From positions 1-64,000 of the forward strand of contig NZ_BMTD01000032.1 of the NCBI RefSeq assembly GCF_014649495.1: a stretch of DNA of 64,000 nucleotides, written 5' to 3'. This document shows, in pieces, positions 33,228 through 41,305 of the stretch. The translations under genes were made by a program, and so were the position numbers. How positions within the stretch are numbered: the first letter of the stretch is position 1; each line of letters opens with the position of its first letter. The notes beneath the pieces are model-generated. The model saw only the letters and a program-made list of their open reading frames with translations, was not told where the DNA came from and ran no database searches. The stretch comes from Streptomyces filipinensis. Its GTDB lineage: Bacteria; Actinomycetota; Actinomycetes; Streptomycetales; Streptomycetaceae.

Positions 33228-34031
33228 CTACTGCACGTCCACGAAGTCACCGGTCGCCTTGACGGGCGGGGTGGTGGAGGTCCCCGCGAAGTTCCAGCGC
33301 CAGTAGCCGTCTTCGGCGGCGGGAACCGTGGTCGTCAGGCTGCCGGTGCCGGAGGTGTACACGGTCTTGACGGTGGTGTACGTCGTCGTACCGGCCTTGC
33401 GGAACTGGAGCCTGACGGGCTGATTGGTGTACCCGAAGTAGGCGAGATTGTCCCAGTCGGCCCGGGTGAGCTTGCCGGTGACGGTGAGGGTCTTGCCCTT
33501 GGCCACCGGCTCCGGGCCCGCGTTCACGGTGAGTTGGGACTGCCGCTGCAGACGGGTCGTGGTGTAGCTCGCCGTACGGGTCAGGGTGTCGTCATTGGCC
33601 ACCGCCTGCACGCTCACCTTCCAGGTGCCGGCGTGGGCGTTGGTGAGCGCGGTGCCGCCGTACCTCCAGTCCGGTTCGAGGGAGAACGTCTGCGAGCAGG
33701 TGGACGTGGTGGCACTTGAGGCGACGCAGTCCGCGTGGGAGTAGTACTGGTCCGACTCGATGCGGTCGTCGTACGCCTCGTAGGGGTTCGTCCCGTCCGG
33801 TCCACGCCACAGGAGGAAGTCCGCGTCCTGGATGCCCGACGGATGGGTGAAGGTCCCTGAGACCGTGACCGTCTTGGCGTAGAGACCGACCACGATGTTC
33901 TTGCCACCGTCGAAGAGGACGTTGCTGATCTGGACGTCGCTCTGGGTCTCGTCCGCGTGGGCAGCCGGGACGGCGAAGCCGGCCAGCGCGGTGACGGCGC
34001 TGAGGACGGCAAAGGCGGCGCGCTTGCGCAT
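33228..34031 (-). CDS. Secreted Ig-like beta-sandwich protein
   Basis: 267 residues with a signal peptide cleaved near 26 (PAAHA). Two beta-rich domains: residues about 30-150 (VQISNVLFDGGKNIVVGLYA, one Cys pair at CVASSATTSTC) and about 160-265 (QLTVNAGPEPVAKGKTLTVT, TTVPAAEDGYWRWNFAGTST). The latter resembles Ig-like folds of Streptomyces secreted proteins. No catalytic motif is visible. Function unknown; possibly a cell-surface or matrix protein. Confidence 0.75.
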   Translation of the reverse strand: MRKRAAFAVLSAVTALAGFAVPAAHADETQSDVQISNVLFDGGKNIVVGLYAKTVTVSGTFTHPSGIQDADFLLWRGPDGTNPYEAYDDRIESDQYYSHADCVASSATTSTCSQTFSLEPDWRYGGTALTNAHAGTWKVSVQAVANDDTLTRTASYTTTRLQRQSQLTVNAGPEPVAKGKTLTVTGKLTRADWDNLAYFGYTNQPVRLQFRKAGTTTYTTVKTVYTSGTGSLTTTVPAAEDGYWRWNFAGTSTTPPVKATGDFVDVQ

Positions 34032-34140
34032 GCATCTCCTTCATGAGGGGGAGAGGGGGGAGCCGCCGGCGGGGCACGGCGGGTCCGCAGTATCAAGCGC
34101 ACCTGCATGCTCAAACGTCACACCGAGGAGACCGGGTGAA

Positions 34141-34183
34141 ATAGTAGCCATGGATATAGTCGCCATGTACTCTATTCGCCATG
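34141..34183 (+). promoter_or_regulatory. Three spaced GCCATG repeats before the MarR gene
   Basis: GCCATG occurs at 34147, 34162 and 34178, each preceded by an AT-rich ATAGT/ATTC block, in an unusually AT-rich stretch that runs into the ATG at 34181. Spacing of 15 and 16 bases suggests repeated operator half-sites, likely for autoregulation by the MarR-type protein. Confidence 0.5.
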
Positions 34184-34672
34184 AGCAAGGGTTCTCCGGG
34201 CCCCACGCCCGGCTTCCTGGTGTGGCGGCTCGCCAACAAGTGGCGCGTCGCGGTCGATCGCGCGGTGGCTCCACTGGGCCTGACCCACGCGCAGTACTCC
34301 GCGGTCGCGTCGCTGCACGGCATGCAGCGCGCCGGTGAGCGGCCCAGTCAGCGTCAACTCGCCGACCACACCGGCCTGGAGGCGCTGTACGTCTCGAAGC
34401 TGGCGCGGGCCCTGGAGTCCGCCGGACTGATCGAGCGCACCCGCGACCCCCGCGACCCGCGGGCCGTGCAACTCGCCCTCACCGAGCGGGGACAGGCCGT
34501 CACAGAGCAGGCCATCGCGGTGGTCCAGCGGCTGCTCGAAAGCCTGCTGGAGCCACTGGGCGGCCTCGACGCCCCGCGGACACGCGCCTTCACCGACGAG
34601 TTGACGACCCTGCTCGACGCACCTCTCGCTCCATCCGTACCGAACGACGAGAGCACTCAGGGGACACCATGA
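34181..34672 (+). CDS. MarR-family transcriptional regulator
   Basis: 163 residues. Winged helix at about 30-110 (YSAVASLHGMQRAGERPSQR, QLADHTGLEALYVSKLARAL, ESAGLIERTRDPRDPRAVQL) with the typical Asp-Arg wing (RDPRDPRA). Flanking helices form the dimer. Its stop overlaps the start of the next gene (ATGA), so both are co-translated. The GCCATG repeats at its start probably serve autoregulation. Confidence 0.92.
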   Translation: MSKGSPGPTPGFLVWRLANKWRVAVDRAVAPLGLTHAQYSAVASLHGMQRAGERPSQRQLADHTGLEALYVSKLARALESAGLIERTRDPRDPRAVQLALTERGQAVTEQAIAVVQRLLESLLEPLGGLDAPRTRAFTDELTTLLDAPLAPSVPNDESTQGTP

Positions 34673-35151
34673 CCACCACCGCAGCCACCACGACCGCGTC
34701 CACTTCGACCGCGGCCGTCGCCGACGCCCGTGCCCTCGGCCTGGCCCACTACGCCGCCCGAGGCGTCCTGGAGCACGTCCTGGCCCGGCACGGCACCACG
34801 TTCCAGCAGCAGATCGCCCTGCGCGCCGCCATCGCCGCCGGCACCCCGCAGACGCCGGACGATCTCGTCACCCAGGTCCAGGCCTCCCTCAAGGCCGACC
34901 CGGCCGACATCCGCGCCACCGTCGCGGAGTTGCTGGTCAAGCGGCTGCTCACCGCGGACGGCGCGCACCTTCGCCCCACGGCTGCGGGGCGCGAGCTGAT
35001 CGCCGCCATCAGCGCCGAGACCGCCCCTCTCACCGCCCGCGTCTGGGGCGGCATACCCGCAGCGGACCTGGCCGCCGCCGGCCGCGTCCTCGCCCTGGTC
35101 ACCGAGCGTGCCGACGCGGAGCTCGCGGCGCTGACGGGTCATCGGTCCTGA
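34669..35151 (+). CDS. Second winged-helix protein coupled to the MarR gene
   Basis: 160 residues. After a Thr/Ala-rich N-terminus, LGLAHYAARGVLEHVLARHG to TVAELLVKRLLTADGAHLRP gives a degenerate MarR-like winged helix; the C-terminal helix (AAAGRVLALVTERADAELAA) would form a dimer. It overlaps the MarR gene by 4 bases. The pair may form a heterodimer or a regulator plus modulator. A MarR-like fold is my reading, not certain. Confidence 0.7.
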   Translation: MTTTAATTTASTSTAAVADARALGLAHYAARGVLEHVLARHGTTFQQQIALRAAIAAGTPQTPDDLVTQVQASLKADPADIRATVAELLVKRLLTADGAHLRPTAAGRELIAAISAETAPLTARVWGGIPAADLAAAGRVLALVTERADAELAALTGHRS

Positions 35152-35274
35152 GCCGGCGGCCGCCGACGAAGGTGCCGACGCGCGGGTCGTCCGTCGCCGC
35201 CGTAGCGGACGTCCGCGCCCTGGACGGCGTCGGTCGGCGGCCGGGGGCGGCCCCCGGGCGCCGGGGGGCCACGC

Positions 35275-35308
35275 AAAGGCCCCGGACCGGGGACGGTCCG
35301 GGGCCTTT
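35275..35308. terminator. Bidirectional terminator
   Basis: AAAGGCCCCGGACC and GGTCCGGGGCCTTT pair around GGGGAC, with T-runs on both strands. It lies between the convergent MarR operon and the small secreted-protein gene. The rest of 35152-35411 shows no gene. Confidence 0.9.
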
Positions 35309-35411
35309 GGCATCCACTTCTCACATGAAGACAAACGGCCATGACGGCCGGACGGGCGACGGGCCGGTGGCCCTGGCGCCGGGACCCGATGCGGTGAGCC
35401 AGGTGCCCCGG

Positions 35412-35666
35412 CTACCGATCGTGACCGCAGTCGGAACCGACATGGGTGATCTGCGCACCTGGACTGCCCTCACCATTGACCAGGTTGCCGAGCAGGCCGT
35501 TGGCGATGCCCACCTCACCGAGGAGGTCGAGATCCAGGTCGTGCGACTTGCACCCACCGCCGCCATACATGGGTACCGCGGCTTGCGCGGTGGCGGTGCC
35601 GGTGGCTATGAAGCTCACGCTAGCGATGACCGCGGCCGCGACAGCGGCCTTGGAGAGCTTGCGCAT
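35412..35666 (-). CDS. Small secreted protein
   Basis: 84 residues from ATG at 35666 with a near-perfect ribosome site (AAGGAGGAGAA). Signal peptide 1 to about 30 (TATAQA). The mature part is about 54 residues with two Cys (GGGGCKSHDLDLDLLGEVGI, GSDCGHDR), which could form one disulfide. It is not a chaplin: the chaplin core and spacing are missing. Function unknown. The leader holds the array of IS-end-like boxes at 35835. Confidence 0.75.
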   Translation of the reverse strand: MRKLSKAAVAAAVIASVSFIATGTATAQAAVPMYGGGGCKSHDLDLDLLGEVGIANGLLGNLVNGEGSPGAQITHVGSDCGHDR

Positions 35667-35834
35667 TTCTCCTCCTTGGGGCGAGTGGAGCGCACCGTGA
35701 CAAAGATCCATTCAGCGCTCATTTCGGAGGCTAATCCGACCTGCACCACGGCGCTCTTCCGGTGGCGCCATCCGGGGGCACCGGGGGTCACCCATTCGAC
35801 TCTGCTGGTTAATGCCTGGCCCCTGCGTGTGTCG

Positions 35835-35908
35835 ACGGTCATGCAATTCCCCACCTGGGGCGTGTTGGGCGTCACGTATTTCCCCACCCGTACGGTCACA
35901 TGTCCCCA
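35835..35908 (-). repeat. Box array, inverted copy (left)
   Basis: Three copies of a box with consensus GGGGAAWTNCRTGACCGT, read on the minus strand: 35835-35860 (the 26-base long form), 35871-35887 and 35892-35908. The long form is identical at 25 of 26 positions to 36757-36782 in the opposite orientation. It may be a terminus of an insertion sequence or a repeated protein-binding site. Confidence 0.65.
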
Positions 35909-35953
35909 TGGGAATCGCGGAAGGGGGCTCGGAGGGTACCGGAGCCGGTCCGT

Positions 35954-36667
35954 CTACGAGTCGTGCAGCCAGATACGCAGCGGACCCACGGGCTCGAAGC
36001 CATGGCGGATGGCAGCCATCAGGTCGTCGCCCTGCTCGTAGCCGACTACTGGCAGGGTGGGAAACAGCCGGTGCACCGCGCCCAGTACGACCGGCCAGGC
36101 CACGTCAGGGCCGCCGTCCAGCGCGAAGACATTGGTGATTCCGACCACGTGGTTGCTGCGGCTAGCCACCGCCCCGGCGACCACTCGGCCGCTGGCGGAC
36201 TGCCCGGCGAGCACGAAGGTGGCTGAGTCGTCGAGCAGTTCGGGCCGGAAGAGGTCCGCATTGCCGTTGCCGTCGTCCCACGCGAGCGCCCACGCGCGCA
36301 GCGTGTCCGGGGCGCCCACCACATACCAGTCAAGGTCCGACGTAAGGGCGGGCGCACCTGCCGGGCGGTGGATCCACTGCGCCTCGAACAGCACCTGAAA
36401 GCCGGCCTCCGTCAAGTCGAGGTCGGCGAAGCTGTCCTTGACCGAGGCGCCGGGTGTGGCGGTGTCGATCCGAGTCGCCAGCGCGGCCCGGTCAGCGTGC
36501 GGCACCAGCGTCACCGCGTCGGGGTAGTAGAGCGGCGTGCGAGCCGGAGCGGCCCATGCTTGTGGTCCGAATTCGCTGGCCAAGCCGTGCGATCGAGCCA
36601 TCGCCGCGCACCACTCGGCGTTGTTGCGGGCGGCGGCTTGGACCAGGAGCTGCTTCGGTGTACTCAC
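35954..36667 (-). CDS. GNAT-fold acetyltransferase-like protein
   Basis: 237 residues from ATG at 36667. The N-terminal half has no clear motif. The C-terminal half reads like a GNAT fold: GRVVAGAVASRSNHVVGITN (acetyl-CoA-binding region without the usual RGxGxG) and DLMAAIRHGFEPVGPLRIWL. Substrate unknown. It is enclosed by two inverted copies of IS-end-like boxes, so it may be passenger cargo of a mobile element. Confidence 0.6.
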   Translation of the reverse strand: MSTPKQLLVQAAARNNAEWCAAMARSHGLASEFGPQAWAAPARTPLYYPDAVTLVPHADRAALATRIDTATPGASVKDSFADLDLTEAGFQVLFEAQWIHRPAGAPALTSDLDWYVVGAPDTLRAWALAWDDGNGNADLFRPELLDDSATFVLAGQSASGRVVAGAVASRSNHVVGITNVFALDGGPDVAWPVVLGAVHRLFPTLPVVGYEQGDDLMAAIRHGFEPVGPLRIWLHDS

Positions 36668-36756
36668 GATTGCTGATCATGACGCGTCCGGCTCGGACCG
36701 GCGAACGGCTTTCCTGCTCGCAAGAGAGATGCCCCCGAAGGCCCCTTGGCCAGCCA

Positions 36757-36806
36757 CCCCAGGTGGGGAATTGCGTGACCGTAGCGCTGGGGAATTACAT
36801 GACCGT
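36757..36806 (+). repeat. Box array, direct copy (right) next to transposase remnant
   Basis: The long box (36757-36782) and a second box TGGGGAATTACATGACCGT (36788-36806) lie directly beyond the C-terminal end of the IS1182-type transposase. This position argues that the boxes are the terminus of that insertion sequence, probably transposase-binding repeats. A hairpin overlapping the transposase stop (about 36814-36843) follows. Confidence 0.65.
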
Positions 36807-36830
36807 CCACAGCGTGAGGCCCGTCGCCGT

Positions 36831-37599
36831 CAGGCGGCGGGCCTCAGTGCTTCGAAGCGGGAGGTGCGGGCGCCGATTCGTGGTGTGCCGCTGGTCCATT
36901 TGTCGAGCCGGGAGAGGTTCACCGCGGCTGCGGCGAAGAGGTGCTGGAGGTGCGTCTTGGGCTGGCCGCGGTAGCGGGACCTGTCGGTGCGGCGGAGGCG
37001 AAGACCGCGGTCATCAGCCTCACACCGTCCACGCCGACCTGCGTCGTCCAGGCCCGCTGTTTGTCCTTGCTCCTGGGCAGCCGGGCTTCCTCGACCCGGT
37101 GGCCGTAGCGGTTGAACCCTTCCAGCTCGACCCGGCCAGCCAGCCAGTCCGGCGCCACGGCCGCGATCGAGTTCAGGGCCGACCGCAGACTCTCCCCGAC
37201 CAGCGCTAGCCGGTTGAGTCCTGTGATCGCTCCCAGCACCTTCGCGGAGTCGGTCCGCTGCCGTCCCGCGGTCTTCAGTAGCCCGCGTTCCCTGGCCAGC
37301 CGCAGGACGAGATCGAAGACCTCCCCGGCCTTCTCGCCTGACAGCAGCCGGGACCGGAACTCGCTGAGTACCGAGTAGTCGAACCCGGTGTCCATCAGCT
37401 CCAGGCCGATCGCGTACTTCCAGTCGATCCGCGTGCGCACTGCATCTGCCGCCTGCCTATCGGACAGCCCCTCGGCGAACTGCAACACCGTGACCAATGC
37501 CAACACACCCGGTGCCACAGCAGGGCGCCCCCGCTCGGGATACAGGTGGGTGAACGCTTCACCCTAGAAGACCTCGGCGAACTCCTCTCGCAGCCGCAT
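36831..37599 (-). pseudogene. IS1182-family transposase remnant
   Basis: The minus strand encodes AMRLREEFAEVF, then an in-frame TAG (37564-37566), then FTHLYPERGRPAVAPGVLAL, FAEGLSDRQAADAVRTRIDW and ERGLLKTAGRQRTDSAKVLG, all hallmarks of an IS1182-type DDE transposase N-terminal half. After GVDGVRLMTAVFASA the sequence jumps into another frame that gives the family C-terminus (PKTHLQHLFAAAAVNLSRLD..ALRPAA, stop at 36831). So it carries a nonsense codon, a central deletion of the catalytic domain and a missing N-terminus. Inactive. Confidence 0.85.
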
Positions 37600-37623
37600 C
37601 GCGAAGGAGCCGCGAGGGCCCCG

Positions 37624-37639
37624 GGCCCCCTTCGGGGCC
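37624..37639 (-). terminator. Terminator of the reductase gene
   Basis: GGCCCC and GGGGCC pair around CTTC, about 19 bases after the stop of the leftward oxidoreductase. Confidence 0.65.
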
Positions 37640-37657
37640 GCCGGTCAGGGGTGCCGG

Positions 37658-38689
37658 CTACGGGTTCAGTACGACCTTTCCGGCCACCGTGCCGGACTCG
37701 GCCAGCCGCAGGGCGTCCGCGACGCGGGTGAGCGGCAGTTGGGCGGCGATCTGGGCGGTGACCTCCCCGCGCTGGAGGGCGGCGAAGACCTGCGTGAGGT
37801 CGGCGCGGAGCCGGGCGCGGAACCGGTTCCTGGCCAGGGCCCGGCCGGCCCAGACGTTGAAGAAGAAGGCGCGACGGCGATTGGGCAGGGCGTTCCACAG
37901 CCATACCCGCCCGAGGAGTTTCAGTACGGGCCACTGCTTGGAGCCCTCGGCGTCACGGGTGGAGGCGCTGCCGTACGACACGAGCGTGCCGCCGGGGGCG
38001 AGCAGGCGCCAGGAGTCGACGATGCCGCGTCCGCCGACGTGGTCGAAGACGGCGTCCACGCCGCGGGGGGCGAGGGCCCGGATGCGTGCGGCGACGTCGT
38101 CGGCGCGGTAGTCGACGGGGACGACTCCCCGCTCCCGCAGGGCGTCGTGGTGGCGCAGGGACGCCGTGCCGATCACGCGGGCCCCGGCGGCCTGGGCGAG
38201 TTGGACCAGGACCGAGCCGACGCCGCCGTTGGCGCCGTACACCACGACCGTGTGTCCGGCGCGGACGCGGGCCTTGCGGTGCAGCATCTGCCAGGCGGTG
38301 ATGCCGTTGACGACGAGGGTCTCCGCCTGGGCCGCGCCGATCCCGTCGGGCACCGGCACCACGTCCGCCGCGTCGACGAGCACATGGCTGGCCCAGCCGC
38401 CCACCTTGACCAGCGCGGCCACCCGGGTGCCGGCCAGGCCCGGCTCGACGCCCACGCCGGTCGCCAGCACCGTGCCGACGAGGTCGTAGCCGGGCACGAA
38501 CGGGAACGGCGGCTGGTCGTAGTAGCGGCCTCGGCGCATCTGCTGCTCGGCGAAGGACACGCCGGTCGCCTCCATCCGGATCACGACCTGGCCGGGGCGC
38601 GGGGCCGGGACGGCCCCGCGCCGGATCCGGAGCCCTTCGGGCTCCACCTTGCCCGGGAGGACGACCTCGACGAGTTCTTCGGTGTGCAT
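37658..38689 (-). CDS. Zinc-independent quinone oxidoreductase-like MDR protein
   Basis: 343 residues from ATG at 38689 (GGAGGTCGTC upstream). Medium-chain dehydrogenase fold: N-terminal GroES-like part (GVSFAEQQMRRGRYYDQPPF, PFVPGYDLVGTVLATG) and an NADPH-binding Rossmann part (VVVYGANGGVGSVLVQLAQA). The zinc-binding Cys cluster is missing, as in quinone reductases. Probably reduces quinones or enones. It is divergent from a TetR gene, its likely regulator. Confidence 0.9.
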   Translation of the reverse strand: MHTEELVEVVLPGKVEPEGLRIRRGAVPAPRPGQVVIRMEATGVSFAEQQMRRGRYYDQPPFPFVPGYDLVGTVLATGVGVEPGLAGTRVAALVKVGGWASHVLVDAADVVPVPDGIGAAQAETLVVNGITAWQMLHRKARVRAGHTVVVYGANGGVGSVLVQLAQAAGARVIGTASLRHHDALRERGVVPVDYRADDVAARIRALAPRGVDAVFDHVGGRGIVDSWRLLAPGGTLVSYGSASTRDAEGSKQWPVLKLLGRVWLWNALPNRRRAFFFNVWAGRALARNRFRARLRADLTQVFAALQRGEVTAQIAAQLPLTRVADALRLAESGTVAGKVVLNP

Positions 38690-38713
38690 GACGACCTCCA
38701 CTGCCGCTCCGGT

Positions 38714-38751
38714 GAGTTACTTGCTCTCTTGTTCGTTAGATGTTGTAACTC
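38714..38751. promoter_or_regulatory. Possible TetR operator in the divergent promoter region
   Basis: GAGTTAC and GTAACTC form a 7-bp inverted repeat 24 bases apart in the AT-rich 106-base gap between the oxidoreductase and TetR genes. A single operator here could control both. Confidence 0.45.
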
Positions 38752-38795
38752 CGCGAGCACGGGAATGTCAATAACTTCAGTGATAACCTCTAACC

Positions 38796-39452
38796 ATGGT
38801 GAGTTCGGAAGCGAAGTCCCCCCGCGAGCGCTACCGCGCCCAGGTACGCGCGGAGATCAAGGAACGTGCGTGGGAGCAGATCGCCGCGGCGGGCGCGTCC
38901 GCGCTCTCCCTCAACGCGATCGCCAAGCGGATGGGCATGAGCGGGCCCGCGCTGTACCGGTACTTCAGCGGTCGGGACGAGCTGATCACCGAGCTGGTCA
39001 GGGACGCGTACCGCAGCCTCGCCGACACCTTCGGCGCGGCCTCACAGGCCGGTGCCGACGTGGCCGCGCTGGCGCACGCCCTGCGGGGATGGGCCCTGGA
39101 GGACCCCCAGCGCTACTTCCTCGTCTACGGCACGCCCGTCCCCGGCTACCACGCGCCCGACGACATCACCGCGATCGCGTCCGAGATCATGGCGACCCTC
39201 CTGGACGCCTGCGCCGCCCTGCCGTCCGACGGCCCGGCCACGCCGTTCGACACGCACCTGGAAGGCCACCGGGACTGGGCGGACGGCCATCCCGCCCCGC
39301 CCGCGGCCCTCCGCCGGGCCCTGGCCTTCTGGACCCGGCTGCACGGCGCCCTGTCCCTCGAACTCGCCGGCCACTTCACCGGGATGGGATTCGACCCCGC
39401 TCAGCTCTTCGCCGCCGAACTGGACGACCTGACCGGCCTGCGGTCCGTGTAG
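38796..39452 (+). CDS. TetR-family transcriptional regulator
   Basis: 218 residues. The N-terminal helix-turn-helix is at about 20-60 (AAGASALSLNAIAKRMGMSG, PALYRYFSGRDELITELV). The C-terminal ligand domain belongs to the common actinobacterial type (YFLVYGTPVPGYHAPDD). It is divergent from the quinone-reductase gene and probably represses it and itself. Confidence 0.92.
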   Translation: MVSSEAKSPRERYRAQVRAEIKERAWEQIAAAGASALSLNAIAKRMGMSGPALYRYFSGRDELITELVRDAYRSLADTFGAASQAGADVAALAHALRGWALEDPQRYFLVYGTPVPGYHAPDDITAIASEIMATLLDACAALPSDGPATPFDTHLEGHRDWADGHPAPPAALRRALAFWTRLHGALSLELAGHFTGMGFDPAQLFAAELDDLTGLRSV

Positions 39453-39483
39453 CCGGGCGGCGGGGCCGGCCTGCCGCCCCGGG

Positions 39484-39857
39484 CGAACGGTCATCCGCAG
39501 CCGGACGGTCACGCCCGAGGGGCCCGGGCGGCGGGAGCCGTCCGGACGCCAGCCGTGCCGGGCGTAGACCGTCCTGCGCCCGCGCGTGGCCCGCCCGGCA
39601 CTCGCGCGGCCCTCGGACGCGGCGGCGCCACACACCCGGCCTTCGGCGACCGCGCGCTCCCCGTAGGGCAGGATCTGCACCGCGGTGGCCTCCGTCGCCG
39701 GCAGGCCGCCCGCCGTGCAGTACGCCGTACGGGTGCGGGTGTGCGGCGCGGCCGGGACCGCGGCCGCCTCCTCGCGGGCCGGGCGGACGCCGATCCGGGT
39801 CTCCGCCACACGGACGAGGGCGCCCCGGGGCCGGCCCCCGGTCTCGAGACCGCCCAC
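39484..39857 (-). pseudogene. Possible GNAT acetyltransferase remnant
   Basis: The 538-base gap between the TetR and oxidoreductase genes contains a minus-strand frame that ends VYARHGWRPDGSRRPG, SGVTVRLRM, like the C-terminus of a GNAT N-acetyltransferase, preceded by fragments such as AYCTAGGLPATEATAVQILP. No start, no proper stop and no intact acetyl-CoA motif are present. Probably a decayed gene. Nothing else is seen in the gap. Confidence 0.35.
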
Positions 39858-39990
39858 GGCGGGGGCCTCCCGGTCGGGCGACCGGCTCGGGGGGCGGACC
39901 GGCGGCTCGGGGCGTTCGAGGCGTCGCCACGCCGAGCCGGCCGCCGGCGAAGGGCCCCGCGAGGGCGCCCGTTCCGCCGCCCGTGGCCGG

Positions 39991-41199
39991 TCAGGCCGTG
40001 GCCTCGGCCGGGGAGGGGGTCTGGGCCGGCCGGTGGGCCACGCGGTGGCGCCGGGCCGGCAGTCCCATCGTCGGGTTGGCGACGCCCCAGGCCGCGCCCT
40101 TGCAGACGAGTTCCTTGTAGAGGGCGGCGAGCCGTCCCGTCAGGGCGGCCCGGACGGGACGGTCGTCGGCGGTGACGTACTGGATCAGGCCTTCCCTGCG
40201 CCCCAGCGAGACGCACTGGTTGAAGTAGCGGATCGGCACCTTCGGGAGCTTGCCGCCGGTCAGGCGCGCCGCGATGGCGTCGGCCGCCTGCCAGGCGGTG
40301 GGGACGCCCGAGGCGCACGACATCCGCAGCGGCTTGTCGCCGGGGCCCGTCACCATGGCCGCGTCGCCGATGGCGTACACGTCCGGGTGCGAGACCGAGC
40401 GCATCGTCCGGTCGACCACGATCTGGCCCGAGCCGGTGACCTCCAGGGTGGTGGCCCGCGCGATCGGGTGGACCGCGAATCCGGTCGTCCACACGGTGAC
40501 CGCGGCGGGGATCGTGCCGCCCCCGGCGGTGCTGACGTGGTCGGAGCCGACGGCGGTGACGACGGCGTGTTCGTGCGCGGTGATGCCGAGCCTGCCGAAG
40601 ACCTTCCGCAGGTGCCCGCGACCCTTCGGGGAGAGCCAGTCGCCGAGGCCGGCGCGGGCGACGAGGGCGACGTCGAGGTCCGGACGGGCCTCGGCGATCT
40701 CGGTCGCCGCCTCCACGCCGGTGAGGCCACCGCCGACCACGACCACGGGTGCTCCGGCGGCCAGGCCGGCCAGGCGCTCGCGCAGCCGGAGCGCTCCGGG
40801 GCGGCTCGCGAGCTGCTCGGCGTGCTCGGCGGTGCCGGGGACGCCTTGGTCGTTCCAGCCGCTGCCGAGGGCGTACACCAGGGTGTCGTACGGCAGTTCC
40901 TCCGCCCGCCCGGTGCCGTCGGTGCGGTGGACGGTGACGCTCCTGCGGTCGACGTCGACACCGGTGACCTTCGCCAGCCTCAGTTCGACGCCGGTGCCCG
41001 CGAACATCTCGCCGAAGGGCCGCGGCCTGAGGTCCTGGCCGGCCGCGAGCTGGTGCATGCGGACGCGCTCGACGAAGTCGGGCTCGGCGTTGACGAGCGT
41101 GATGGTGACGTCCTCGCGGTGCAGCCGCCTGGCCAGGCGCCCGGCGGCGATGGCTCCGGTGTACCCGGCCCCGAGGACGACGATGCGGTGCTGCTGCAT
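39991..41199 (-). CDS. FAD/NAD(P)-dependent oxidoreductase, NDH-2-like, ECF41 partner
   Basis: 402 residues. FAD-binding VVLGAGYTGAIAAGRLARR at the N-terminus, NAD-binding VVVVGGGLTGVEAATEIAE near 150, and VYAIGDAAMV, the second FAD contact, near 285. This is the type-II NADH dehydrogenase / AIF-like fold. It starts 106 bases after the ECF41 sigma gene in the same direction. ECF41 sigma factors are characteristically encoded next to a carboxymuconolactone decarboxylase, oxidoreductase or epimerase; this is the oxidoreductase type. Physiological substrate unknown. Confidence 0.9.
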   Translation of the reverse strand: MQQHRIVVLGAGYTGAIAAGRLARRLHREDVTITLVNAEPDFVERVRMHQLAAGQDLRPRPFGEMFAGTGVELRLAKVTGVDVDRRSVTVHRTDGTGRAEELPYDTLVYALGSGWNDQGVPGTAEHAEQLASRPGALRLRERLAGLAAGAPVVVVGGGLTGVEAATEIAEARPDLDVALVARAGLGDWLSPKGRGHLRKVFGRLGITAHEHAVVTAVGSDHVSTAGGGTIPAAVTVWTTGFAVHPIARATTLEVTGSGQIVVDRTMRSVSHPDVYAIGDAAMVTGPGDKPLRMSCASGVPTAWQAADAIAARLTGGKLPKVPIRYFNQCVSLGRREGLIQYVTADDRPVRAALTGRLAALYKELVCKGAAWGVANPTMGLPARRHRVAHRPAQTPSPAEATA

Positions 41200-41305
41200 G
41201 TCCCTGCTCCTGTCTCCAGCGGATTCGCTTCAGCGGATTCGCCCCTTGAACCGGGCGGCCCGCCGTTTCCTGACAGGAAGACGATGTGAAGCAGCTCACA
41301 TCAGG

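Noticed and set aside
35412..35666. Chaplin or rodlin surface protein
   Set aside because: It is small and secreted, but the conserved chaplin core and Cys spacing are not present.
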